Part shown: positions 34,469 to 41,409 of the stretch, piece by piece
Position numbering within the stretch: position 1 is the first letter of the stretch
Layout: every line of letters begins with the position of its first letter
NCBI RefSeq assembly: GCF_021117365.1
Contig: NZ_CP088262.1
Location: 3,350,501 to 3,414,500, forward strand
Source: Nocardioides sp. cx-173
GTDB lineage: Bacteria; Actinomycetota; Actinomycetes; Propionibacteriales; Nocardioidaceae
DNA: 64,000 bases
Direction: 5' to 3'
Made by a program: the position numbers and the translations under genes
Notes under the pieces: generated by a model
The model's database searches: none
The model's input: only the letters and a program-made list of their open reading frames with translations
Told to the model about the DNA's origin: nothing

Positions 34469-34644
34469 GCGCCGACCTCCACGATCAGCCCCTCCGAGAG
34501 CAACCGCTGCGCGTTCTCGGAGGTGATCCACCACGGCAGGACCTCGCCGCGGCGAAAGACCGTCACGTTGGCGCCTCCGATGTCACGCGGCGCGGTGAGC
34601 TGGATCGTGGGGCTCGCGCACCGGTAGGTCTTCGTCTCGGTCAT
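34465..34644 (-). CDS. element protein, small paralogue B
   Basis: 59 residues: MTETKTYRCASPTIQLTAPR, then VFRRGEVLPWWITSENAQ, then LLSEGLIVEVGA. Paralogue of the 58-aa protein next door. ATG in an ATGA overlap with the stop of large paralogue B; its own stop overlaps the next start. Function unknown. Confidence 0.55.
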   Translation of the reverse strand: MTETKTYRCASPTIQLTAPRDIGGANVTVFRRGEVLPWWITSENAQRLLSEGLIVEVGA

Positions 34645-35147
34645 GCGTGGCCCCCAGCGAGTGCTGCGGCACGCATGCGGGGTGACTGGAAGGACTGCGG
34701 GTAGACGGCCTCGCCAGGCTGGGAGCGCCGCAGCTCGTCCGGGTTCAGTCCGTTGACCCACGCGTTGACGCGATCCCGATAGGCCGCAAGTCCGGGGTGA
34801 TCGAGCACCGCGTACTTCACCCGCTCGTGCTCGGCCACGGCGCGCTCGATCCAGTCCAGCAGCTTCGCCGTGTCGCGTTCAGATGCCGCCGCGTGCCGCA
34901 TCGTGAACGGCAACTCCTTCAGCATCTCGGGGCTGAGACCGCTAGCTGTGAACGGAGGCAGATCGCCGCCTGCAAACAAAGTCGGGGCGGCCTGGCGCTC
35001 CGTGGCGGCCCCAAACACACCGGGATAGCTTGCCGAGAGGTCGGTGACATACGGGTTGGGGCCGTATGTGTCGACTCCTAGGAGGGCGCCGTTCCATCCT
35101 GCGGAGTAGGCGCCGGCGAGCTCGAGGCTCATGAACATCTGACCCAT
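34641..35147 (-). CDS. element protein, large paralogue B
   Basis: 168 residues from ATG at 35147: MGQMFMSLELAGAYSAGWNG, then VDTYGPNPYVTDL, TLFAGGDLPPFTASGLSPEML, RHAAASERDTAKLLDWIERA, VLDHPGLAAYRDRVNAWVNG, and a short tail. Paralogue of 33680-34291 but without its long acidic C terminus. The order large B - small B - small A - large A shows two related pairs in mirror order. Unknown function. Confidence 0.55.
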   Translation of the reverse strand: MGQMFMSLELAGAYSAGWNGALLGVDTYGPNPYVTDLSASYPGVFGAATERQAAPTLFAGGDLPPFTASGLSPEMLKELPFTMRHAAASERDTAKLLDWIERAVAEHERVKYAVLDHPGLAAYRDRVNAWVNGLNPDELRRSQPGEAVYPQSFQSPRMRAAALAGGHA

Positions 35148-35148
35148 G

Positions 35149-35592
35149 TCAGTTCTCCTTGCTGGATTGCGTCGCCGCAGCGAGCACGAGGTTCTTGTCG
35201 TATGTCCACCGACCAGCGAGCTTCCGGCCACCCAGTTCGTCAGCTCGAGTGCGAACCCAGCGGGTAGAGATCTTCATGAGCTGAGACGCCTCCTCGGTGT
35301 CGATCCGTTCGGACACTTCTGACTGTGCCGAAGTGGGACCACCGCGGAACTCCGTTACCGGAACTGCGGAAGCCTCCACCGCCCGGCGCATCACATCGAG
35401 CAGGGAGGACAGCCGACGACTAGGGGAGATGCCGTCCCGAACTTCGGCGGCTTGGACACCCCGCAGAGTCACCCGATAGACATCGCGCAGTGCTTGGCCT
35501 CGAAGCACCAACGCGTCACCAAACACCTGGACCTCCGGAGCATCAACCAGGACGCCGGCAGACGCGAGCGCCTTGGCATTGCGCCCACTCAC
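35149..35592 (-). CDS. MerR/excisionase-like HTH protein
   Basis: 147 residues from GTG at 35592 (overlapping the previous stop, GTGA). The C-terminal ~50 residues form an excisionase-type winged helix: ERIDTEEASQLMKISTRWVR followed by ADELGGRKLAGRWTYDKNLV. The N-terminal part (APEVQVFGDALVLRGQAL) is unassigned. In serine-recombinase elements a small DNA-binding protein often works as the recombination directionality factor; this is one candidate. A regulator of the structural genes that follow is the alternative. Confidence 0.6.
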   Translation of the reverse strand: MSGRNAKALASAGVLVDAPEVQVFGDALVLRGQALRDVYRVTLRGVQAAEVRDGISPSRRLSSLLDVMRRAVEASAVPVTEFRGGPTSAQSEVSERIDTEEASQLMKISTRWVRTRADELGGRKLAGRWTYDKNLVLAAATQSSKEN

Positions 35593-35726
35593 GACGCGGG
35601 CCCTTCGTGGTCTGGGCAGTACCAGTCCCCGCCGTCGAAGGTGCGGACGTGCCTGGCATCGATCATCAGACCCGCCGAGCACCCCGGCTGACTGCAGTCG
35701 GCCCACGCGATTCCCAAGTCCCTCAC
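35589..35726 (-). CDS. 45-residue Cys/His-rich protein
   Basis: Small ORF with GTG at 35726 overlapping the upstream stop (GTGA) and its own stop overlapping the next start (GTGA). Sequence VRDLGIAWADCSQPGCSAGL continues MIDARHVRTFDGGDWYCPDH and ends EGPAS. The C-x4-C ... C-x2-H spacing suggests a zinc ribbon. Double 4-bp overlaps make it convincing despite its size. Function unknown; probably nucleic-acid binding. Confidence 0.6.
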   Translation of the reverse strand: MRDLGIAWADCSQPGCSAGLMIDARHVRTFDGGDWYCPDHEGPAS

Positions 35727-36001
35727 CGGGTCCCCCGCTCGTCGGGGCGCAGGCACTCGTCAGTGATGGTCTCGAGCACGTGGAGGACGTCAGTGAGGCG
35801 ATCGGCCAACGTTTCGCGGTCGATGAGCAGTTCACCCTGGGTCGAGAGCAGGTCGTAGCGCACGCGGTCTGCGAGGCTGTCGAGCCGGTGCGGATAGCAC
35901 TCGAGGATGCTCCCGTCCGTGCCACGTCGGCAGGTACGGCACGTCTCGCGCGTGCGTGGCTGAGCGCGTCGGCTGGCTAGATCGATGACGGTCGCGCTCA
36001 T
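35723..36001 (-). CDS. small phage-type protein with CxxC motif
   Basis: 92 residues from ATG at 36001 (MSATVIDLASRRAQPRTRET). CRTCRRGTDGSILEC may bind a metal, followed by a long helix with acidic/leucine heptads (LADRVRYDLLSTQGELLIDR, then LADRLTDVLHVLETITDECL). The 4-bp overlap with the wHTH gene upstream and the zinc-ribbon gene downstream places it in the same early operon. Unknown function. Confidence 0.55.
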   Translation of the reverse strand: MSATVIDLASRRAQPRTRETCRTCRRGTDGSILECYPHRLDSLADRVRYDLLSTQGELLIDRETLADRLTDVLHVLETITDECLRPDERGTR

Positions 36002-36615
36002 GCGGTCCTCCTGCGGGAGGTCGGGTGGTTGGCGCAGTCCTCGGGGCACGGGCTCGCTTCGTCATGCCACTGGCAGCCGCGAGACGAGGCGGCGACCGGG
36101 TGCTCTGCGATCTCCTCGTAGCTGCCAAGAACCTGACGATCTGCGGCCGGCGAGACGCGTGAGGACGGTGCCGGGTCACTGAGGTCAGGCGTCCTATAGG
36201 TAAGGGGGGACGCCATGTCCCCCCTTGTGGGGGGTACCTCTGACCCGTAAGGGGGGACAAACGCGCGATACGTAATCAGGCACGCTGTGTCCCCCCTTAC
36301 GTTCATCGCCTGGAACGCGGCGGGGCGTCCGAAGGTGCCCGGATTGACCTTGCTGAGATAGCCCTTGGCCACCAGCCGCTGGGTCAACTTCTTCGCGTTC
36401 GTGGGCGAGGTGTGGAGGGCTCGAGCGAGGTAGTCGTAGTGCAGGGCGAAGTGCCCACGCTCGTCCATCCCCCGGCTGCCCGGGCGCCGCTCTCCGTCGA
36501 CGTACTCGGTGGCCAGGTGCACGACGGTCAGCAGGAACAGCCTCTCGACAGCGCCGAGATCGTCGTTGGCGAAGGCATTGCGGACGATGACAGGACGCCG
36601 GTCAGCTCGGCTCAT
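35998..36615 (-). CDS. winged-helix protein containing inverted G6-box repeats
   Basis: 205 residues. The N-terminal half is a winged helix: AVERLFLLTVVHLATEYVDG, then ERGHFALHYDYLARALHTSP and NAKKLTQRLVAKGYLSKVNP, followed by a low-complexity hydrophilic C-terminal half with WHDEASPCPEDCANHP. The architecture recalls phage replication initiators or O-like proteins. Inside its own coding sequence (36200-36300) are four copies of an AAGGGGGGAC box in inverted pairs, as in initiator genes that contain the origin. ATG in an ATGA overlap with the DUF2742-like gene. Confidence 0.55.
   Translation of the reverse strand: MSRADRRPVIVRNAFANDDLGAVERLFLLTVVHLATEYVDGERRPGSRGMDERGHFALHYDYLARALHTSPTNAKKLTQRLVAKGYLSKVNPGTFGRPAAFQAMNVRGDTACLITYRAFVPPYGSEVPPTRGDMASPLTYRTPDLSDPAPSSRVSPAADRQVLGSYEEIAEHPVAASSRGCQWHDEASPCPEDCANHPTSRRRTA
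36200..36300. repeat. four G6-box inverted repeats (origin or operator candidate)
   Basis: Two inverted pairs of the same box. Pair 1: GTAAGGGGGGAC (36200-36211) and TGTCCCCCCTT (36216-36226). Pair 2: GTAAGGGGGGACA (36247-36259) and TGTCCCCCCTTAC (36288-36300), a perfect 13-bp inverted repeat with a 28-base loop. A weaker copy, GTGGGGGGTAC, lies at 36227-36237. Spacing between box starts is about 40-47 bp. Such an array fits binding by the winged-helix protein whose gene contains it. Confidence 0.7.
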
Positions 36616-36974
36616 GCGACATCACCCCGAGACCACTCGGCCCACTCGCGCTCGATCTCGTCAGCGAGTCGCGGATCTGGTCGGAAGCCGGCACCCGTCC
36701 AGGACTCACGATGTGCTGCGGCGCGTGCGAGGTACTCGGTATCTTCGGTCGCCTTGAACGCCTCACGCTCGAAGCGGATCTCGGCTTCCAGGCGCTCGAT
36801 GAGGTTGTCCCCGTCGATCGCCCAGCTTTCGGCCGCGCGGACCACCGATGCCCACTTCTCCGGCCCCTCAGGCAGTGCCAGCCACTCGGGGGTGCCGTAG
36901 GCCGGTCCGGGCTTGGGGATGCGTGAGAAGTAGCCGTAGGCCCACGCTCGCCGGGCCTCCGCCGGGCTCACCAC
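36612..36974 (-). CDS. DUF2742-like phage protein
   Basis: 120 residues: VSPAEARRAWAYGYFSRIPK, then YGTPEWLALPEGPEKWASVVRAAESWA, matching the DUF2742-type pattern (GTPEWLAL...W...V.AAE) known from mycobacteriophages, and an acidic C-terminal helix. GTG start at 36974 (36971 equally possible); overlaps its upstream neighbour by 7 bp and the winged-helix gene by 4 bp. Unknown function. Confidence 0.6.
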   Translation of the reverse strand: MVSPAEARRAWAYGYFSRIPKPGPAYGTPEWLALPEGPEKWASVVRAAESWAIDGDNLIERLEAEIRFEREAFKATEDTEYLARAAAHRESWTGAGFRPDPRLADEIEREWAEWSRGDVA

Positions 36975-37273
36975 AGTCCCCGGCCGGGGTCAGGCTGATC
37001 GTCGTTCAACCCGACTGGTGGGTTGAACGCGACGTCCACCCGCGGCGCACTGGAAGACCGGGAAGCCGGTGCCCCAGTGATCTCGACGGCATACCCACGC
37101 CGCTCGGCCAACGCCACCAGATCGTCGAGCCGCCGGGGCGAGGTGACCCATCGGCGGGTCCGCGTGTTCCAGACAGGTGGTCGGCCGGCGCTCTGCGTGT
37201 GCAGCTCGCGTACCGAGTACCCGCCGAACTCCACACAGTTCTGGTTGATGTGAACAATCTCGAGGCGCTTCAT
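36968..37273 (-). CDS. hypothetical element protein
   Basis: 101 residues: MKRLEIVHINQNCVEFGGYS, then a tryptophan pair (PPVWNTRTRRWVTS) and RRLDDLVALAERRGYAVEIT, ending in a Pro-rich tail. Small alpha/beta protein; no family recognised. ATGA overlap with the upstream gene places it in the same operon. Confidence 0.5.
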   Translation of the reverse strand: MKRLEIVHINQNCVEFGGYSVRELHTQSAGRPPVWNTRTRRWVTSPRRLDDLVALAERRGYAVEITGAPASRSSSAPRVDVAFNPPVGLNDDQPDPGRGLW

Positions 37274-37470
37274 GCGGCCACCTCCCGGCAGACCGGGCTC
37301 ATCTCAAGCGCGACGGACCTCCGCGCCGTGAGTCGATGAGAGCAGCGCGTGCAGCGGACGATGTCCGAGTCGGGGACTACACTGAGATCGTTCTTGATCG
37401 CCGTCGAGACGCTTGCCGCTTCCACCTCTGCCGGGGTGGGGCGGCTTTCTCGTTCCCTACGCGGCTGCAT
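37270..37470 (-). CDS. DUF6011-like zinc-ribbon protein
   Basis: 66 residues: an N-terminal basic/Pro-rich tail, then IVRCTRCSHRLTARRSVALE and SPVCREVAA. The C-x2-C ... C pattern with HRLTA and SVA matches DUF6011-type small proteins widespread in actinobacterial phages. Start ATG at 37470 overlaps the previous gene by 14 bp. Function unknown. Confidence 0.55.
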   Translation of the reverse strand: MQPRRERESRPTPAEVEAASVSTAIKNDLSVVPDSDIVRCTRCSHRLTARRSVALEMSPVCREVAA

Positions 37471-37690
37471 CTGGCCCCCCGAGCCGCATCGGGAGAGGCC
37501 GAAGCAGTGACGCGATGCGATCGCATTGTGCCGCGGTCAACGGCGGGGCTTCGGCCACCGTCTTCCGCACGTAGTCAGCAAGACGCTCGGCAGCGAGGGA
37601 TCGTCGAGCATCTACCAGTTCTGGATCGCGCTCATCGCGGGATCGGGAGAGGGCGGCAACGCGGCCTCGGTGGTGGAGTGTCTGAGACAC
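37457..37690 (-). CDS. hypothetical element protein (RIxxLLRP type)
   Basis: 77 residues: RGRVAALSRSRDERDPELVD, then LADYVRKTVAEAPPLTAAQC and DRIASLLRPLPMRLG. I recognise this pattern (DPELVDARR, VAEAPPLT, RIA.LLRP) from many actinomycete integrated elements, though it has no known role. GTG start with a GGAGGAAG ribosome site, after a 103-bp gap that may hold a promoter for the genes down to 35149. Confidence 0.55.
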   Translation of the reverse strand: MSQTLHHRGRVAALSRSRDERDPELVDARRSLAAERLADYVRKTVAEAPPLTAAQCDRIASLLRPLPMRLGGPDAAA

Positions 37691-37793
37691 TGTCTTCCTC
37701 CATGCATGGCTGTTAAGCCTCTGCTTGGAGGGGATTTATCGCGGCCCGCGAAACGCGCGGCGCCCGATGCAACAAACCTTAGCAGCATCCGAG

Positions 37794-38354
37794 CTAGGCA
37801 GCCCGGTCAACTCGGGCCGCGAAGGTCCGGAGATCCACTTCTCGATGGCCGATCCGCCAGAACGTGGATGCAACCTTCTGCACGGTTTCCGACCGGAAGA
37901 CTCGACGGTAATCGCAGTGGCCGCACAACATCGGTATGCGCTCTCGCGTTTGCGACCTGTCCATCGCAATGCGATCGTTCACGCGCCGTGCCGCCTCAAA
38001 GTCCCCGGCAGCGACGGCCGCTGCTGCGGCCTGCAAGTCGCGACGCTCCGCTTCACGGTCACGAACCTGATCTCCCACTAAGAAGTGACTGTTCTTCTCT
38101 TTCGCCTGAGGAGTAAGGGGGATGAGGAAGCCGTCGCCCGTGAGGTAGTTCAGATCCCAACCCCAGTACTCGGTGCCCCTCTGGTCTTGCACCTCGTCGC
38201 TTACAGCAAAGGACCCGACCAGCCACGGCCAAGGCTCGTGCGCGCAGTAGATCCCGACGCGCGGCCAATCTGGATCTGTGGATCGTCGGGGCAGATGTTC
38301 GTGATCCCAAGGTGATCCGAGCAGCTTTGGCACAACGAACTGGAAGCCGGTCAT
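37794..38354 (-). CDS. hypothetical element protein with CxxC
   Basis: 186 residues: VVPKLLGSPWDHEHLPRRST, then GIYCAHEPWPWLVGSFAVSD and GWDLNYLTGDGFLIPLTPQA, a coiled helix (DREAERRDLQAAAAAVAAGD), then IPMLCGHCDYRRVFRSETV near the end. ATG overlaps the recombinase stop by 4 bp, so it is coupled to the integrase; this makes it another candidate for a recombination accessory or directionality factor. No homology recognised. Confidence 0.5.
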   Translation of the reverse strand: MTGFQFVVPKLLGSPWDHEHLPRRSTDPDWPRVGIYCAHEPWPWLVGSFAVSDEVQDQRGTEYWGWDLNYLTGDGFLIPLTPQAKEKNSHFLVGDQVRDREAERRDLQAAAAAVAAGDFEAARRVNDRIAMDRSQTRERIPMLCGHCDYRRVFRSETVQKVASTFWRIGHREVDLRTFAARVDRAA

Positions 38355-39715
38355 GCCTCAGCCCTCCACTCGATGCGGACACTGTCCGGGTCAAACGGCT
38401 GATGCCCCCGCTCGGGCGGGTGCAGCGTGATGGTCATGAGGGCCGAGATGACGGCCCGTTTCTGCTGGAGATCGCAGGCCGCCCAGGTCTGCGCAACATC
38501 GTCGGCGGTCACGAGCGGCGTCAGCACGTCAGCCTCTACCGCGTTGCGCATCCTCGCTTCCACCTTGTCGAGTTCGACGCGTAGGCGGTCGCTGGACTTC
38601 CTCACGGCACCTAGCGTCAGCAGACCCTCCTCGAGACCGATTGCAAGGTCGTTGATCCGCTCCTTGATCGCCTCGGCCGTTGCGCGGTCGCTCTCCAGGT
38701 CCGGCGTGCTCGGCTCGCTGAGAAGCTCGACGGCGTCCGGTCGCGACAGGCGTGCGACCACCACAGCCTCAACCAGCTCGTCTACCGGGTCGGCCTTCCG
38801 CGAGATGCACTTGCTGGCTCGGCAGATGTAGAGCCGCTTACCGTGACGGCTGTGCCCGGTAGCGACGTCGGAGCCGCACTTCCAACAGTGAGCGATAGCC
38901 GGGAGCAGGTGCTTCCTGGCGGTCGATTGGGTAGTCCGGCGTTCCGGTAGTGAGAGCAGGGCGACGGCAGCCTCATGGGTCTCCTCGTCGACCAGTGCCT
39001 TCCACGTCGCCGGTCCCACGACTTGACCCTTGTAGGCGCGAAGCCCTGCGTAGCGCGGGTTCTTGAGCATCGATCTGACGTTGTCGTGGCGCCAAGGGTT
39101 GCCCGCCGTCGTGGTCACGCCCAACTCGTTCCACTTACGAGCTATCCCCTTGAGCGATGCGCCAGCCAGAAGATCCGAGTACGCGTCGCGGACCAGCGCG
39201 GCCTCGTCGTCGATGATGGTCTCGCCGTCTGAGCCGTACCCGAACGCGCGTCGCCCACCGGCCGGCCGGCCTTGCTCGGCCGCCTGTTGCTGGGCGCGCT
39301 TCTGACGTGCCCCCTTGCGCTCTACTTCTCCGCGAGCGACAGATGCCAGGATGCGGCCGACGAGCCGGCCGGCGTCGTTGGAGAGGTCGATGTCCCCGGT
39401 GACGGTGACGATGCGGAGACCAGTGCGCTGCGTGACCTCGATTAGGTGCTCGAGGTCCGTCAGCTTCCGGGTCAGGCGGTCAACATGCCAGGCCACCAGC
39501 ACCTGCGCATCTCCGCGCTCGATCGCTTCCAGCATGGCCGTGTAGACCGGCCGCGGCTTGCGGGAGGAAGCAGAGGTGTCGTTCTCCTCCCAGACCCGGA
39601 CAATGTCCCAGCCGCGCTCCTCGCAGAGTCGTAGACAGTCCTCGCGTTGGCGAGTGACGGCGGCACCAGCGCCAGTCTTGTCCAGACTCTGGCGAACGTA
39701 GACGAACGTGGTCAA
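38351..39715 (-). CDS. int: large serine recombinase (integrase)
   Basis: 454 residues. Resolvase-type catalytic domain with nucleophile Ser10 in VYVRQSLDKTG, and the conserved AWHVDRLTRKLTDLE; a recombinase domain (AFGYGSDGETIIDDEAALVR ... GNPWRHDNVRSMLKNPRYAG); a zinc ribbon (C277, C280, C298, C303); and a C-terminal coiled-coil region. This is the enzyme expected to have joined the element to the cpaF site through the 6-bp core. TTG start at 39715 in a TTGA overlap with parB. It lies 0.8 kb from attR, normal for such elements. Confidence 0.92.
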   Translation of the reverse strand: MTTFVYVRQSLDKTGAGAAVTRQREDCLRLCEERGWDIVRVWEENDTSASSRKPRPVYTAMLEAIERGDAQVLVAWHVDRLTRKLTDLEHLIEVTQRTGLRIVTVTGDIDLSNDAGRLVGRILASVARGEVERKGARQKRAQQQAAEQGRPAGGRRAFGYGSDGETIIDDEAALVRDAYSDLLAGASLKGIARKWNELGVTTTAGNPWRHDNVRSMLKNPRYAGLRAYKGQVVGPATWKALVDEETHEAAVALLSLPERRTTQSTARKHLLPAIAHCWKCGSDVATGHSRHGKRLYICRASKCISRKADPVDELVEAVVVARLSRPDAVELLSEPSTPDLESDRATAEAIKERINDLAIGLEEGLLTLGAVRKSSDRLRVELDKVEARMRNAVEADVLTPLVTADDVAQTWAACDLQQKRAVISALMTITLHPPERGHQPFDPDSVRIEWRAEA

Positions 39716-40521
39716 CGGGCTTCTGCCTTCACTGGCTCGGCGAACACTCGAGCCAGTGAATCGAGGACCGTAGCCCTCATCTCCGGAGAAGCGTCTATGG
39801 GTGTGACGCCCTGGCTCTCATTTACCGACTCCATCGTCTCGGGCCACATGACCACCGTGGTCAGGTAGTCGAACACCGCCCTCCGGAAGAGCGCCACCGC
39901 CTCCGGAGGGCCCTTGTGTTCGGCCTCGAAGGACATCCGCGCCTGCGTCAGCGCCATGACTACCTCGGGCACGGTGATGCCATAGCTCAGAGCGTTGACG
40001 ATCAAGGCGAAGACAGCAACGCGCACATTCTCGAGTTGCTCCTCCAGCTCCGCAGTCTGCGCTTCCGCCTCTTCGCGGCCCAGAGTTGGCGTGTCCAAGT
40101 TGGACACTTCCTCGCCTCTTACGGCGCCGACCGTCGAAGGTGAGCAGCCGATCCGGCGCGCAATGGCGCGGTCTGAGTCGTCGGGACGCCGAACGATCTC
40201 GGTTCTGATCAGTTCGCGACGCTGTTCCCGCGTCAGGTGCCGGCGCGCACAGTTCAGCCTCAGTGCCAGATCCACTGCCGCGGCGTCGTCCTCGACGTCG
40301 ACCTCGGTACGTGGGCACTCGATGCCCAGCTCGGCCGCGATCGCAGCCCGGTTGTTGCCGTCGATGATGCGCCCGTGCTGATCGACCGTGATCGGTACGA
40401 GCACGCCGTGCGCGGCGATGTCCTCGCGTAGCGCGTCGAGCTGGTCGGCGGTGAGCGGCGGCATGGGCTGGACGATCGTCGGCTCAGACTCACCTTGTGG
40501 GATATGGACAACTGGTCGCAT
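39712..40521 (-). CDS. parB: ParB-like partition/nuclease-fold protein
   Basis: 269 residues. ParB N-terminal domain: MPPLTADQLDALREDIAAHG, VLVPITVDQHGRIIDGNNRA and a following helix, then a helix-turn-helix (DRAIARRIGCSPSTVGAVRG), and a helical C-terminal domain. Starts only 21 bp inside attR and ends in the integrase start, so parB-int would be read from the cpaF promoter outside the element. ParB-type genes next to serine integrases occur in actinomycete integrative elements, where they may aid maintenance or regulate excision. Confidence 0.8.
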   Translation of the reverse strand: MRPVVHIPQGESEPTIVQPMPPLTADQLDALREDIAAHGVLVPITVDQHGRIIDGNNRAAIAAELGIECPRTEVDVEDDAAAVDLALRLNCARRHLTREQRRELIRTEIVRRPDDSDRAIARRIGCSPSTVGAVRGEEVSNLDTPTLGREEAEAQTAELEEQLENVRVAVFALIVNALSYGITVPEVVMALTQARMSFEAEHKGPPEAVALFRRAVFDYLTTVVMWPETMESVNESQGVTPIDASPEMRATVLDSLARVFAEPVKAEAR

Positions 40522-40542
40522 GTCTGTATTCTACTCATGTTT

Positions 40543-40548
40543 CGCAGC
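40543..40548. other. attR core of the integrated element
   Basis: CGCAGC, the right copy of the 6-bp core. To its right begins cpaF coding sequence (TCGAAGACC... on this strand, encoding EEVFEL on the other). Joining cpaF sequence right of this core to cpaF sequence left of 22305 restores an uninterrupted reading frame. The element-side flanks give the deduced attP. Confidence 0.9.
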
Positions 40549-40938
40549 TCGAAGACCTCCTCGGCCGACACCACCCGGTCACCACCGGGGATCGCCGCCG
40601 CCAGGCAGTTCAGCATCGTGGTCTTGCCCGCCTGCGTCCCGCCGGCGACCAGGATGTTGAGCCCCGCGCGCACCGAGGCCTCGAGGAACGCCGCGGCGCG
40701 CGGTGTCATGGAGCCGAGCTCCACCAGGTCCGAGAGCCGCGCCGCACGCAGCACGAACTTGCGGATGTTGACCGCCGAGAACCCACGGCTGATGCCCTCC
40801 AGCACGACGTGCAGCCGGTGCCCCTCGGGCAGCATCGCGTCCACGAACGGCTGGCTGATATCGATGCGGCGACCACTGGACTTGAGCATCCGCTCGACGA
40901 GCTCGTCGACCTGCGCGCGGGTCAGCATCAGGTTGGTC

Positions 40939-41025
40939 AGCTCGTGACGCCCGTGCCGCGCGACGAAGACCCGCGACGGGTCGTTCACCCAGACCTCCTC
41001 GACCGCCGGGTCGTCCAGGAACGGC
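40939..41025. repeat. 87-bp segment duplicated at 43588-43674 (copy in cpaF)
   Basis: Part of the cpaF 5' fragment (codons about 82-111, FLDDPAVEEVWVNDPSRVFV and following residues) that also occurs at 43588-43674 in the same orientation with 85 of 87 bases identical. The two copies bracket the cpaF start and the hipBA pair (2.6 kb). Confidence 0.9.
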
Positions 41026-41409
41026 TGCAGCGGCCCGAACCCCGACACCCGCGCGACCAGCTCGCCGACCACCGCGCCCACGTCGGCCACCGGCGCGACC
41101 TGCCCGGTCAGGCTCCGCTCGTCGTGCTCGCGCACCACGCTCTCCGCGATCCGGCGTACGACGACCGCGTCGCGCTGCGGGTCCACGCCCTCGCGACGCA
41201 CCAGCGCCCGCACGTGCTCATCAAGCTGGTCGACCAGCGCACCGTGCGCGTCGGACTGCGTCATCGCCATGACAGTCCCGCTTCCCGAGTCGGGTTCCTG
41301 ACCAGAACGTAAGCCCCTCCCGCCCCCCTACACCACGGTCAGTCCTCAATCTGTGGATGAACCGGACTCCTGAGACAGATGTGACCTGCGATCCCAGTCG
41401 AGCGCGTGT

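Larger units (their letters stand above)
22311..40548. mobile_element. 18.2-kb serine-recombinase integrative element (phage-satellite-like) in cpaF
   Basis: DNA between the two halves of cpaF, bounded by the 6-bp core CGCAGC. Left part (22.4-25.8 kb) is a rightward operon: short leader ORF, HTH/zinc protein, two DUF6907-like proteins, ParB-like protein, membrane protein. Middle (25.8-28.8 kb) is lower-GC cargo. Right part (28.9-40.5 kb) is one long leftward set ending at the recombinase and ParB genes beside attR. Phage genes present: small terminase, tape-measure protein, and DUF2742- and DUF6011-like proteins. I find no large terminase, portal, major capsid, tail tube or lysin, so it cannot make a whole phage alone. 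It resembles a phage satellite, a reduced prophage, or an actinomycete integrative element. Confidence 0.88.
40543..41270 (-). pseudogene. cpaF: cpaF (tadA) 5' fragment, truncated by the element
   Basis: First 243 residues of the Tad pilus ATPase: N-terminal helical domain, VEEVWVNDPSRVFVARHGRH, and Walker A GGTQAGKTT (210-218). The coding sequence ends within Arg243 at the element border. The frame continues about 95 codons into parB DNA as an unrelated tail, so a 336-residue hybrid might be made, without Walker B or His box and thus inactive. Upstream, where cpaE/tadZ and cpaB genes often are, there is instead a 139-bp gap and the hipBA pair. Confidence 0.93.

Noticed and set aside
22311..40548. 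CRISPR array or tRNA inside the element
   Set aside because: I scanned for regularly spaced repeats and T-loop motifs (GTTCGA..C) and saw none; the only short repeats are the G6 boxes.
40260..41270. Single 336-codon gene spanning attR
   Set aside because: Only the first 243 residues are CpaF; the rest is parB sequence in a wrong frame. It is an accidental fusion at the element border.
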